From Homalodisca vitripennis (taxonomy: Eukaryota; Arthropoda; Insecta; Hemiptera; Cicadellidae): a stretch of 64,000 bases of DNA. Under the pieces are notes generated by a model, which was not told where the DNA came from, ran no database searches, and was given only the letters and a program-made list of their open reading frames with translations. The stretch covers positions 101,535,001 through 101,599,000 of the forward strand of contig NC_060207.1 in NCBI RefSeq assembly GCF_021130785.1. The letters are read 5' to 3'. Both the position numbers and the translations under genes were made by a program. Of this stretch, positions 26,201-37,179 are shown piece by piece (the first letter of the stretch is position 1; the number at the start of each line of letters is the position of its first letter).

Positions 26201-28677
26201 ATGTGGACAGCCCTGTGTAATAAAGTTAAAAATTAATATGTATATAATAACATGAAAAATTAGTATATATATAAATAGATAATGTTAATACTGATATTAA
26301 TAGAACATTGTCACAATAACGTGTGCAAAATCAAAATACTAAACTCACAACAACTATAGTACAATACAATACAATCTTTTTATTCACAGGGGCAGCAATG
26401 TTGTGTGATGAATGTTTACATTCACATCCAATGTTAATATTTACACACACACACAAATATATATTATTATCTTTATGAACTTGTAAAGCCTTACACCCTA
26501 ATTCAACTGTAAGAGATTTTCTTAAGGTTTTGTCTGCAAATTCGAAACAGTTTATGAAAAAAGAAAAAAATATAAAGTACTAAAATGTGAATTTAAGCTG
26601 TACACATTGTCAACTTCTTGTCATGAACAAACAACTCAAGACAAAAGAGTATGAAATAGGTGATACTGTTTTCATACCAAGAATTGCTTCAAAGTCAGTA
26701 CAGTTCACAATGGGAGATTCGTTACTTAAAGATTAAATTTGTTATATGTGAGTCTTGTTGCATTGGATAACCAATCATAATAGAGGTTTTCTGTTAATAA
26801 TATTCTCCTAATATTATAAAGAATTCATTATGTCGAAGTTATGTTGAAGGGAATTTTTATTTAATATATCGGAAAATATACGTTATGTATTGGAGTGTGT
26901 TATAAGACTCTACCACACTATTGAATCTGAGAAGTAGTGTCTGGCTGTGTTCTTTACAGAAGCAGTTTGGGTAACAGTATCACTAGCGATGGCTGGCAAG
27001 TTCGGGATAGCCGCCTCGTTTGCTGTGTTCTACGTGTTTGTTGGCGAGTTACTGCCAACAGTGTTGCGCAGCCAGGCCATGGGTATTGCCAGCTTCATTG
27101 CAGGCCTCGGTCTGCTCACCTTCCCTTCCATCGTGAGTCTGGTGAGTTACAAGTATGGGTTCAAGTATTGGAATTGGTGATCAAATTTGACTAGATTTAT
27201 TGTTTAGTAGAATGAGAACTCATTTTCTATGTTACTGAATCAATTGCATGAATTCAAAGACTTCCATTACAACATTTTCTAAGCCTCGTGAATCTCACAA
27301 TCGTCTAGTCATTTAAGATTCATTCTAAAACATTTTTAAAATTTAGAAAAGGATAAATAAAAACATTTCTATTAATCAAGCCCAATTTATCAATTTTTAA
27401 AATTATTATGTTTTACATTTGATTTACATTAATTAATGTACTATTTAAGATATTGCTGCTCTTTCCATTAAAAAATTAATATTCAACTCAATAAATAAAA
27501 ACTGTTAAGAAACTTGTAAACTATTTTAAAATATTGTCCCCTTTTTAACAAGCTTCGTCAAGGCTCAAGCCTGGTGTTCGAGGATGGATGGATACTACAA
27601 GTGAGTGTTTTTTAAGTCAATTATCTGCACTGATTTTGTATTGGTTTGCGTTTTTTTTATTATAATAACATTATATAAACTTGGAATTTCACTTTACTGG
27701 TTGCTCTCTCAGATTTAATGGACGGGCTATTCACTGAATCATCAACTAGGTTCCCATTGTCCTTTCATTAGTTCTTTTATTCTTTTTAACTCACTTAATT
27801 TCATTTTGTAATCTTCATATTAAAATAAAGAAAGTGAATCTAAGTACAATGTACTCAAGAAATAGTAGAGTTAGCTAGTATTTAAATGTATAGAGGTACA
27901 TTAAAATCATCATGCCACTTCTTGAACATATGATATTTATATTTTGCAGAATATTTTATTTATTCTTTCAAGTTAAAAAGTATTTCATGAATTTATTTTA
28001 ATAGGTATGTTAAAAATCTTTAAAAAATTGTTTTATGTCATAATATCAATTGATAAATTATACTAATCAAGTAGTGAGGGTTGAATCATCCAGCTGCCTA
28101 AGTACAGTTAATGATCTATATGGTACAGAATGTATTAATGTTTTGGCTAGTACTAAATTATCCCTGGGGGTTTTTAAATTAAATTTGAGTGGTGAATGCA
28201 ATGTGTGTAATAAGGTTTCAGGAGTTTCACTACTAAAATTAAAATCAGGAATGTAGAAAAATAATAATCATGATCAGCAAATTGATTATAACTCGTATTC
28301 TAACATCAATTGTATTTTAAAAACTGGAAAACACAAATACATAGATAAACATCAAAACATTTATGTTATGAAGTTAATAATAACTTTCACCATAGAACTG
28401 TGATCAATAATTAGTCTCCTGGTGATATTCAAAAGCACTCTTAACATTATTTCTTAAGGGCATTGTGTTGTGGTTGTTTTCTTGTTTGTAAAATGCCTCC
28501 TTAATTAGCAAAAGAGCTTCAAAGCCATTTGTAATGCAAACACAGGGAGAGGAAACTGAGGCTCCAGTATACTCATTACCCACTAAATGAAACCATCAAT
28601 TGAAGAAGCCAGTAACTTTGAACTCATAACATTAAGGTTGAATTGTTACAATTACTATGGAATAATTCATTGGTTGA

Positions 28678-28738
<61 letters not shown>

Positions 28739-31138
28739 AGATGTACTTTGAAATATAAACTGATGAAATTAAAATTGTACAAATTAGCATTAATATAAAA
28801 AAATGAATCAGTTAAAGGCTATATTGAATGAGCTGACATTTCAGAACATGTAAAGATAAAGATGAACTTTCATTAGTTGTATGTTTGAGCTATATTTCCC
28901 AAGCTTTAATGATTCTGGAGTAATTTCACAAGCTGTACTAGTTGGGCTGTAATTCACAAACTGAAGTAACTGAGCTATAATTTATGATAGTGCTATAATT
29001 TTACAAGCTAGACTGGTTGGGCTGTAACTTAATTCAAAAGTTGTATAGATTGTGGTATAATTTCAGTATAGCTGCGAACAGATACAGTTAGTCAGTCAAT
29101 ATGTCAGTGTAATATTACTGTCCAGGCCAAGTACAGCAGAGTGTTGCCTTTGATTGTGATGGGCTCACTGTCGTTGGCTGGTGCCATGGTGTCCGTGTTC
29201 CTTCCAGAGACTTTACACTTGCACTTACCACAGACCATAGAAGAGGGCGAGGCACTGAAGGCTAATTTTAACCTTTGCTCCGTCACTAATAGACACAGGT
29301 ATTACGTTGTCAGACTTATAGTTTTGTATTTGCTATCGGTTATAGAAAGACACATTACTCCTTAACATATTCATTATAATATTGATACTGACGTTCTTCA
29401 TGCATATTGGTAAATTAAAGTATTTGTCTACAAATGTCTATTGTTGCATTTTAACATTACAACATATTTATTTTAAATTTTAAATCAAATTTTTTTACTA
29501 TTTTGCATTATAATGGTTTGGTATGCCTCACATAATCCTTAACAGCCTTTTCTATACTTGTATAAACAGTAGAAACCTATACTTCTGATGTGATACCTTT
29601 AGAATGTTCCACTAGATTAAAGTAAGTAGTCAGACAGCTTGCGAGGTAGAGCTTTAATATGTTAATATTAGGTTTGTTTTTTTCTAAGTAACTATGGACA
29701 TAATATGCCATTGTTCATATTATAAAAACCTGAATGTCCATGAAACTAGTTATTACACGTTGCTAATCAAATGACTCAATATTAGGTACCCAAACAACTA
29801 TTAGCAAATAACTTGAAATTTAATGTAACCATGACTTTGTCAATGATTTGTAACATCTTTATGGTAATAAAATATTATTATTATTAAAATAACCACCACT
29901 TTTAATGATATTCCAAACATCTGTATTTGGTTTCACTTCAAAATCTTTGAGCTAAGCTTAATTACAATCATTCAATATATAACATTTTAATAAGTGGAAA
30001 ATAATATTTACTCATCTTTACCATTTTATATTTCTGTAAATTATACAATATTTACAAAATGCACAAAAAACCCAATTTCAAAAACAACTTTTTTAGTAGT
30101 TTATTATTTGTATAACAAGTTTGACTCATCATCAATGGACCATTATCTATTTCCATATGAAGCTAACTTTTCTACACATCTTTCTCAGTTTTTTCAAACG
30201 TTTGAAATGAAATGAATAACATTTTATTTTTACAGCAGAAGTTAGAGATACATGGTTTACAGGTTTAAACACTTACACAGTTCATATAACAAAATAAAAT
30301 TTAAAACACAATGATGTAATAAATAAAATGATTTATTCCAAAAATAATTATACAACTTATTTAAAAACTGAATGAAATAATGATTAGATCTATAACAATT
30401 GTACATACACATACAGCCAGCCCTATACAAAGCAACAAGCCGGGCCTGCCTCAGCCAACCATTATGACCTCTCTCTCTGTGTTGCCACTTCATGTCTTAA
30501 TGAAAGTGATGGCATGTGGAAGAGCATTCCTTACATTATCTGTCATTACATGAAAAAAATATACTGATAATTTATAGTTCTGCGCAATTCATAATAAATA
30601 CGGGTCAGAATAAGTGTTTCATAATTTTTATGACATACAAATTAAACATTATTATTAAAATATTTTCAAAATCCAAATTGTAATAATAAATTAAATAAAT
30701 TTAATATTGTTATGAAGTTTTAAGTAATTTACTTTCAATGCTTGTAATTGAATGTAGTATAATTTTATGCGCTGTTCTTTTGTCACATTATAAAAATGAC
30801 ATTAAGCATAGTTTTGAATCCATTGGTCTCTTACCATGTATGAGGTGCTAATATCATTGAACATGGTATTATAATAATAGGAGTGTGAAAGAACAAACTA
30901 TTTAGTCAAGAAGTTTTATTTATTTTGGTAAAAATCATTGCAGTCATTTGAATAAATCAGCATTTACCCCCTTTTAAGACCCATTTACAAATCTCTGTAA
31001 CTGTTTATGTCCAAGAAAAAACATTTAGGATTTAAATCAAGACTCACATTGCTGTAGTACACATTGCTGTAGGTAATTTATGAGAGAAGTACATCAGAGA
31101 TTCTGACTACCCTAAAAAAACACACAGGAAATCAATAC

Positions 31139-31214
<76 letters not shown>

Positions 31215-31718
31215 AAATCAAGGCAAAATTAACTATGGCACAAAAAATATTAAAATCAGAATACATTACAATACCTACAAATATACACTTTTTGACATAT
31301 TTTCTTGATCATGACTAGTAGGCAAACTCAACATTGGTGTCAGAAATATAATTCACTCGAACCAGGAGTGCTCATACATGTGCAAAGCCTATGAAATTGT
31401 GAGTGAAGCTGTGGGTAGCTGTTAGCAAGAAATATATTATGGTATTGATTCATGGTATGATTTGTTCATATTAATTTAGCTACGGTGTAAGCCCATGATT
31501 GATATAATAGTGGTTATTGCATTATGTCCAAACATAAAATATTATGTTTAATCTGAATTTGTAGGCGCAGAAGACCCACAGTCGACACTCCCAGTCCCTC
31601 GTCAACTGCTGCCAAGCTGCCCAACGGTGCAACTTCTGATCGTGACCTCACTGATGTCATCTCCCCTATCCGAGTGATTGTCACTGATTTCGATGCAGAG
31701 ACCAACTGCTCCCTGTGA
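14125..31718 (+). CDS. SLC22-family organic cation/carnitine transporter-like gene (5' exons missing)
   Basis: Nine exons join in frame: 14125-14228, 16490-16644, 20161-20320, 21188-21323, 24173-24377, 25725-25856, 26960-27141, 29126-29298 and 31565-31718. Together they make 1401 nt (466 codons plus TGA). All junctions are GT-AG and all phases match. The product is a 12-TM major-facilitator transporter of the plasma membrane; family members move organic cations, carnitine or related solutes. Signatures are DLVCED before TM2, WIADRCGRR after TM2, WITPESPRWLLSKNRIDEAE before the central loop, AMDRFGRRSV in the second half and VFLPETL after TM12. Family proteins are about 540-560 aa, so roughly 80-120 N-terminal residues (TM1 and the large extracellular loop) are absent. 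Insect Orct-like is the closest guess; the substrate cannot be told. Confidence 0.93.
14931..15022 (+). repeat. Dispersed repeat family 2, copy A (SLC22 intron)
   Basis: It aligns with 33907-33999 through TGTCAAT.A, CTATAGACTTGAA, TTTTG, GAACCTCAGC, ACAC.TGGTGTGG and CTACCTT in the same order. The repeat class is unknown. Confidence 0.65.
16490..16644 (+). CDS. SLC22 exon b
   Basis: It follows the acceptor attgtttcag and completes ADRCGRR, the MFS loop motif, then carries TM3 and TM4 (TIMRTISGFFFPAIFQIPF). It ends in phase 1 before gtaata. Confidence 0.92.
18965..19147 (+). pseudogene. Reverse transcriptase fragment in SLC22 intron 2
   Basis: After a frame change the interval reads IKLTDTIIDSLETGYN and then SDLSKAFDCLS. 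The latter is reverse transcriptase motif A of Jockey-like non-LTR elements. The homology stops exactly where a hAT terminal repeat begins (19148). A poly-C run (18938-18949) lies just upstream. Confidence 0.6.
19148..19805 (+). pseudogene. hAT (Charlie/ZBED5-like) transposon remnant
   Basis: The left end CAATGTTTCTCAAAGTGTGC matches the usual hAT-Charlie terminal repeat. The interior keeps an 87-codon frame (19539-19802) that corresponds to the C-terminal dimerisation region of ZBED5-like transposases: NPFNEEMHPNVEESEQLV, then LEFWCNVKKQY and SVLIPFATPYLYEVRFSAMA. The catalytic core is missing, and I do not find the right terminal repeat before exon c. It lies wholly in an SLC22 intron. Confidence 0.78.
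20161..20320 (+). CDS. SLC22 exon c
   Basis: The acceptor ctgaatgcag leads into ALEMMGPRYRTFAGM and then two membrane spans (TM5 and TM6). It ends in phase 2 at AG|gtcagc. Here the coding GC content rises sharply above the flanking introns. Confidence 0.92.
21188..21323 (+). CDS. SLC22 exon d
   Basis: It completes SYYWITPESPRWLLSKN, the PESPRWL signature of SLC22 proteins, and continues into the large cytoplasmic loop, ending HQLE. The donor is gtctgg, a weak but acceptable GT site. It leaves in phase 0. Confidence 0.92.
24173..24377 (+). CDS. SLC22 exon e
   Basis: It follows the acceptor tttctttcgtag. It encodes a serine-rich linker, then MDILRHPNIRNKFLILAFDW and TM7/TM8 (YLAFFIG). It ends in phase 1 before the strong donor gtaagc. 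Confidence 0.92.
25725..25856 (+). CDS. SLC22 exon f
   Basis: It encodes GGVVEIPSYFITWWAMDRFG then RRSV, the second DR.GRR-type loop, followed by TM9. It ends in phase 1 at GAAG|gtaagt. Confidence 0.92.
26960..27141 (+). CDS. SLC22 exon g (tandem in-frame donors)
   Basis: It encodes AVWVTVSLAMAGKFGIAASF and VFVGELLPTVLRSQAMG, the conserved ELyPTvlR.qg motif, then TM11. Two GTGAGT donors lie 9 nt apart, after 27132 and after 27141. Both are phase 0, so either joins to exon h. The downstream one keeps the residues V-S-L. Confidence 0.92.
28681..28736. repeat. (AT)n microsatellite, SLC22 intron
   Basis: An uninterrupted run of AT dinucleotides, 56 bases long. Confidence 0.97.
29126..29298 (+). 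CDS. SLC22 exon h
   Basis: It follows the acceptor ttactgtccag. It encodes AKYSRVLPLIVMGSLSLAGA (TM12), then VFLPETLHLHLPQTIEEGEA and NFNLCSVTNRH, the usual start of the cytoplasmic tail. It ends in phase 2 at AG|gtatta. Confidence 0.92.
31142..31210. repeat. (AT)n microsatellite, last SLC22 intron
   Basis: An uninterrupted AT run of about 69 bases, about 350 bp upstream of the last exon. Confidence 0.97.
31565..31718 (+). CDS. SLC22 exon i (last, with stop codon)
   Basis: It follows the acceptor atttgtag and starts RRRPTVDTPSPSSTAA, a polar cytoplasmic tail. It ends DAETNCSL and TGA at 31716-31718. The frame is set by the phase-2 junction with exon h. The tail has no membrane segment. Confidence 0.88.
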
Positions 31719-31779
31719 TCCTCCTCTCCTTCCCTCAGCACTTTACCTCATTATTTTATATGTTGATAGTTAGTAAGGC

Positions 31780-31909
31780 AATAAATATTAGTTTTTGTTT
31801 ATATGAGTACAATTTTGTTACAAGTGCAACATTCCTTTTTTTTAATTCTAAGCATTATCATCCTGTGACAAACTTTGAAAAATGTACCTGGCAAAAAAAT
31901 TAAAATAAA
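31780..31909 (+). other. SLC22 3' UTR with polyadenylation signals
   Basis: AATAAA occurs at 31780-31785, about 60 nt after the stop codon, and again at 31904-31909. Either could direct 3'-end formation. Confidence 0.6.
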
Positions 31910-32799
31910 TATAAAATATAACTAAGGACCTATAAAGGATGAAGAATTGTGAATAATGTAAGAAAAGATAAGAATAATCAGTTTAAAATGTCTCAATTTA
32001 AAGATATGATTAGTACACATTGGAAATGCCTTGTTGTTTTTATAATATATTTGTTGGTATTCTGAAAGTAAACCTCAAACTTTTAAGATGTCATCATTTA
32101 AATATTCACTAAGTGTACAGTTTATAAGAAAACAGCATTTTGATGCATATTAAATCTTTACAATGAGACTTCTCCCAAAACTATAGGAACAAAATTGACT
32201 GCATAAAAGTGTTAGAAGTTTAACATTGTTCTTACTGGATATAATTCAAGATTGTTTCATTACAGCTAGCTATTAAATTGATAAAGCAATTTTTTTAACA
32301 CCAAGCTTTGGATATTGTTGAATATATTCATATTCTTGAAGAGAGTACTAGAAGAACATGATACACGGATAAACATAATTTAATTCTTCAAAATTTGTAT
32401 TGTAATTTACATTTACTAGAAAACCCATTTTAAAACATAGCATTGAATCTTAATTGTTTTTAGCATAATGGTAAGGAAAAATAACATTTTGTAACAAAAC
32501 CAATACAGAACAATTAAAAACTAAAAAGAACCTTTTGGTCGGATTTGACCATATAAAACTAAAAGATAAAGAATTGTACTAACTACACAAACAATAACTA
32601 CTTCTTGAATCTGTGACTTTGATTGATGAAACAGTCTGTGTTTGCTGAAGTGACCTGACAGTTGTGAAGTCTACGGCTTGCAGGAGTCCACTTGCAAGTT
32701 TAACACTGTTTGCATAAAGCAATCCGAAAAACACCCGGATTTGTGAAAAAACAATGACTGACACCATAAAAATGTACTTCTTGGTCAAAAGCAGTACTG

Positions 32800-33047
32800 T
32801 AAACGATGCCCCAGCCTCCATATTCTCCTGACATGGCTCTGTGTGACTTTATTAAATTTTACTTGTTTTAAAGGTCCGTCATTGTACAAGCATAGATAAC
32901 ATTAAAAGTGCATTGCTGAAAGAGCTAAAGGCTATCCCAAAGATCGAGTTTGAGAAGTGTTTTGAGGATTGGAAGAAATGCTGGCACAAGCGCATAATAT
33001 CTAATGGGGGTTATTCTGGAGGTAACAACATTAATGTAGATGAATAA
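32800..33047 (+). pseudogene. Mariner transposase C-terminal fragment
   Basis: It reads YSPDMALCDFIKFY and then, after a frame change, LLKELKAIPKIEFEKCFEDW and GGYSGGNNINVDE followed by TAA (33045-33047). This is the C terminus of mariner transposases (family form: ke LkaIPk.eFekCFedWkkRWhkCI). The catalytic second aspartate and everything upstream are missing. Confidence 0.82.
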
Positions 33048-33513
33048 ATAAATATTTTTTTTTTCAAAAAATGAAAATTAATGCTACTTTTTAAGCAAAC
33101 CTTGTATGCAAATAAAAATCAGGAAATATTTCAAGTATCCAAAGTGGTTTTCAACCAACTTGATCACTTTTAAGTGAAAGCTTTTGCTTATTGGATTAGT
33201 GTTACAGAAGCCTATCACTTGTGGGGCTGGAAATATTTAGTTTTTGTCTGTCTGTCTGTCTACATGATATTTTGAAATACAAACTCACCTGTAGACTTGA
33301 AAATTTGCATGAAGCTTTACTTCTATATGAAGAATACTGAGTTTGACTACGGTGTATGTCAAACCATTGAATTTGGTTTAGCGTTAGCGAACATTTTTAC
33401 ATTGGTGTTATGGGTAACCATGATGGCATCAAGAAAATATCAGAATAAATAAATTTATCAGCAAACTCAATACACTTATAGTCAACAATGGTTTCTATGA
33501 TGTTAAATGCACA

Positions 33514-33664
33514 CAGTGCCGGTTTTAGCACTACTAGCGCCCTGGGCGAAATTTCTTCGACGCCCCCTAATTGCAATTCACTTACATACGGCCTGCGGCG
33601 CCCCTTTTTGTCTGGCGCCCATGGGCGGTCGCCCACCCGTGCCCTACACTAACGCCGCTCGTGC
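33514..33664. mobile_element. 151-bp GC-rich non-autonomous element
   Basis: It begins CAGTGCCGGTTTTAGCACTA and ends CACTAACGCCGCTCGTGC. It is flanked by direct repeats ATGCACA at 33507-33513 and 33665-33671. The terminal inverted similarity is weak and there is no coding content. The CpG-rich composition contrasts with its surroundings. Confidence 0.62.
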
Positions 33665-33906
33665 ATGCACAATCAAGTAATTTGGCTGAGCGTCATTGAA
33701 GCCTATCACTCAGTAGGCTGATGCAATTTATCTTTTGTTTTCCAGGGAATGTAAACTTTATGATACATCAGGTCTACAGATTAAATCACAGTCGGCACAG
33801 AACATTGCCAGAAAGCAAACCATTAATTTCTCTTAAGGGTCTTTCAGGAACAACTCGTGTCAACAGCATGGCTGTGAATCAAAAGCTTCTTTGTCTTATG
33901 ATCGTC

Positions 33907-33999
33907 TGTCAATAATGAAATGAACTATAGACTTGAAATTTTGCATTGAACCTCAGCGAAGCATGTTACGCAACACATGGTGTGGAGTATTTCTACCTT
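33907..33999 (+). repeat. Dispersed repeat family 2, copy B
   Basis: Partner of 14931-15022. A weaker third similarity (GTAGACTTGAAAATTTGCAT) lies at about 33291, after a (GTCT)n run. Confidence 0.65.
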
Positions 34000-35553
34000 A
34001 TAAAATATGTTAGCTGTCTGTAATTATAGTTGACTATACAGTGCATTCTGGCCTGAGCATAGATGTACTATTGTAGAAGGCAGAAGTTTTGAAAATTAGA
34101 GAGAGAGAGAGAGAGACCATGTAAAATGTGATTTGATGCAGTGTATTCTGGGAGTTTTTTTAAGATTTCTATTTGGGGAGACTCTGATTTGGGACCACAG
34201 GTTTTCTTTTTGTTTATCAATTACATGACAGCTACCCTGAACTGTAATGTCCACCTTTATTCTAATGGGATAATATCTCTCTCCCGATCAATCGTCACGT
34301 GACAGACAATTTAGTTCTACAAGCAGTCCTTTGTGTGTTCTACTGTAAATCAACCATATGCCCCTAAACTAATACCCCAACTATCTAACTATTTGTTTTT
34401 TATTTGACTGGGGCAATAGTATCAAGAGAAAACAGGTAATTACCACATATCAGTAAAAATAAATCCACAATACAACAATCTACCAGTTACCTAGCTGCTT
34501 ACTTTAAGCTTAATTTAACTCACAATCCTGAAATGTTGCTTGGTTTGTTCCATTTTCAATAGTTAGGAACTGTCAGTAACTGTTTTTCAAAATACTACAA
34601 CATCCTGGCTCAGGAGTAGATGTAGGAAAAAGTGTAGTGCTAAACAGAAGAAAAGAAATAAGCAACTATAGAAGGAATAAATCATTTTAAACTAAATTTA
34701 TAATATATAAGTTTATAATAGTTTAAAAAAATACATTTAAGAAAAATTATTAAAAATATTACTATGTAATGTAAATATAGAACTATTACTTAATGAACTA
34801 AACAATTCATGTACCCGTTGGAATTTATATACTGATACCGCTGTTATCATCACCATTTTTAGAATGTTAGGAAACAGGTAACATATATCTCATTATGTAA
34901 TACTTAGATAGTGACTATTTTCCAACTAAAGGTTCAATAACAATTTTATTATTCCATCTAGGTGTTTCCTATTATAATACTCAAATTCAAATATCATGTT
35001 CTACAATAACATACACATATAAAATTTAAAGGGTGGTGAAATATTTAATTAATTATAGAGTTCTTTGGTTTGTAAATAAATACATAGTGGCAAATAATTT
35101 AATTATGTTTAAAAATTAATTTTGGCCATTTATTTATCTAAAGTTATAAATATTAAATATTTAAAAATGTTTTTGCCCATGCAATATTAACTGCTCCGTA
35201 AATTTAATTATTATTGTGATTTCAATTCTGTTTATGTTCCTTTGACTTTAAAGGAATAAACTGTAAACTGTTATAAAACTGTAACAATAAAAAAATATAT
35301 CATGTCATGTTGGTAATTTTGTAGATTATGGTAATTAATCTACTAGAAAAAAATTAAAATACAAGAACATAGATTTGAATATGATATGACATTAAAAGTT
35401 TGTCATCCATGAACAAGGCAATTTAAAATAACATTATTAAATTTAAATTAAGTATTTAACTAATTAAAAAATAACATTTCAAATAATTTTGTTGTATAAA
35501 GGATCGTTAACAATGAAATGACATTAATAGAATGCAAGAACATAATTTTGGTA
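34000..35553. other. No gene seen
   Basis: Very AT-rich, with a short (GA)n run near 34101. No ORF, RNA or element termini were recognised. Confidence 0.5.
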
Positions 35554-36865
35554 CAGTCAAACCTCGCTAATTCAAATTTCAAGGGAAACACTGTTTTGTT
35601 TGAATTGTATAAGTTTTGATTTAAAGAGGTTTCAAATTACAGAGGTGGTATGTAATGAAATTCGAATTATAGGGGTCAAAAAATGTATACAGTACTGTTA
35701 AAGGGCATACAATGCATGTTTTACTCAGTTACTGTATCATTGAAAAAGTCAGTTATTTTTTACTGTTTTAGTGACTGAAACATATTAAAGTAAATTGCAT
35801 TGTCAATGGTCACAATAGAGGAGAACACACTGTCATCAAGATTGCTTGATTGTTAAAGAAACGCTTGCAGCAAATGTAATGCTTGTTTTGCTTCATTTAC
35901 CATCACTGTTGGTTCTTCATTTTCCCTTCACTTTCATCTTCTATGTGTGTAACTAATTCCACAATATCTTCATCAGTCATAGTTCCAGAAATTGCTACAT
36001 CTGCGTCAACATATACATACTCTTCAAATGTAATTTGATCTTTAATATTAGATTGAGCGACGATTTTTTCCATTTAATTATATATTTGTTCCAACAAAGT
36101 TCTGCTTCTTCTTCTGTTTCTCGTTCTTCTGGCTCTTTTGAATATTCTCTGATAAGGGCTTTACAAATCCACGGTTTTGAAACAGTTATCAATAGTTTTC
36201 TGTGTTAACAGTCTTCCCTGACTTGTCAACCATTTACATTGATTGAATTAAATTGATTGAAGTGGATGTTTTGTCATCAATGGCAGAAATAACATCAAAC
36301 ATCACAGGTTTGAGCTTTTCTGTCCCTAACTTGTTTGTTGCTAATAACAGAGTCAAACGTTCTTTGCTATGTTTCCTTCCATGACATTTTTCACTCTTGA
36401 ATGCTAAAGTCTTGTCTGGCATACATGATCTAATTTACCTTCAGTCGGTTGTTGCCATAGCTCTTCCTCGTGTTTTAGAATGGTGAATAAGGTGCTGCTT
36501 GGTATGCTGTATTCTTTGGCCCCTTTTCTTCTTATTGCCACTTTTCACAGAATCTATAACTTTAACCTTTTCCTCGACAGTCAAAGATTTATAAGCTCCC
36601 CGTTTAGAAGTCATTTTAGTATACACTGTAGTAACGTACACACACACACACTTAATATCTTTGTACTGTAACTCAGCAACACAGCACAAGTAGCTAACGT
36701 ATTGGTTGACTGACGCCGAGTCCCAATGTCGATTAAACAAAAGAAATGGTGCTTTCATGTGGCAACGTGCCTGTTGAGTACATTTGCACTGTATTGTAAA
36801 CAGCCATCAGTCTTCAAATTGTAAAGACTTCAGAAGCAGCACTTCGAAATTTAGAGGTTGAAAAC
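35554..36865 (-). mobile_element. Tigger/pogo-type DNA transposon (degenerate)
   Basis: The window-left end begins CAGTCAAACCTCGCTAATTC, directly after TA, matching the Tigger consensus style. The window-right end carries TTAGAGGTTGAAAAC, a degraded inverse of it. The interior encodes a broken transposase on the - strand. Confidence 0.78.
35840..36614 (-). pseudogene. Tigger/pogo transposase pseudogene
   Basis: Reading leftwards from 36614, it starts MTSKRGAYKSLTVEEKVKVI, the N-terminal CENP-B-type helix-turn-helix. Most of that DNA-binding domain is then missing. From about 36422 it reads KTLAFKSEKCHGRKHSKERL and LLATNKLGTEKLKP, the start of the DDE core. A later frame gives SKPWICKALIREYSKEP. 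Large deletions and stops show it is dead. CENP-B-like host genes share this fold, but the decayed frame and flanking repeats mark it as a transposon. Confidence 0.8.
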
Positions 36866-37179
36866 ACTACTAGTGGTTATTTCCACAGTCTACTTAATAT
36901 GTTTAGTTAACTGTGGTTGTTGATTACTTGTGTGTAATAAAGAAGAAAAGTTTTAGAATAAAAGTGGATCCCCTTATTATTTTTACAGGGAAAAACAAAC
37001 CTTGAAGGTAGCGTGGTAATAAAGAAAACTGAAAACCCTTTTACACAACTTTTTGTGCAAACTTTTGTACAAATCAAGCCAATTATCCGACATCTTAATC
37101 ATTAAAATAAGTGCATGAATAATGGAGGAATTAAAAAAAAAATCGCCTTATAGTATTATGGATATAGAAGTTTATGTTA

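Noticed and set aside
32579..32821. 80-codon - strand ORF upstream of the mariner tail
   Set aside because: No similarity to transposase or any known family, and it overlaps the recognised + strand mariner motif.
36441..36758. 105-codon - strand ORF as a host CENP-B-like gene
   Set aside because: The flanking Tigger-type ends, deletions and scattered DDE pieces show it is transposon-derived and dead.
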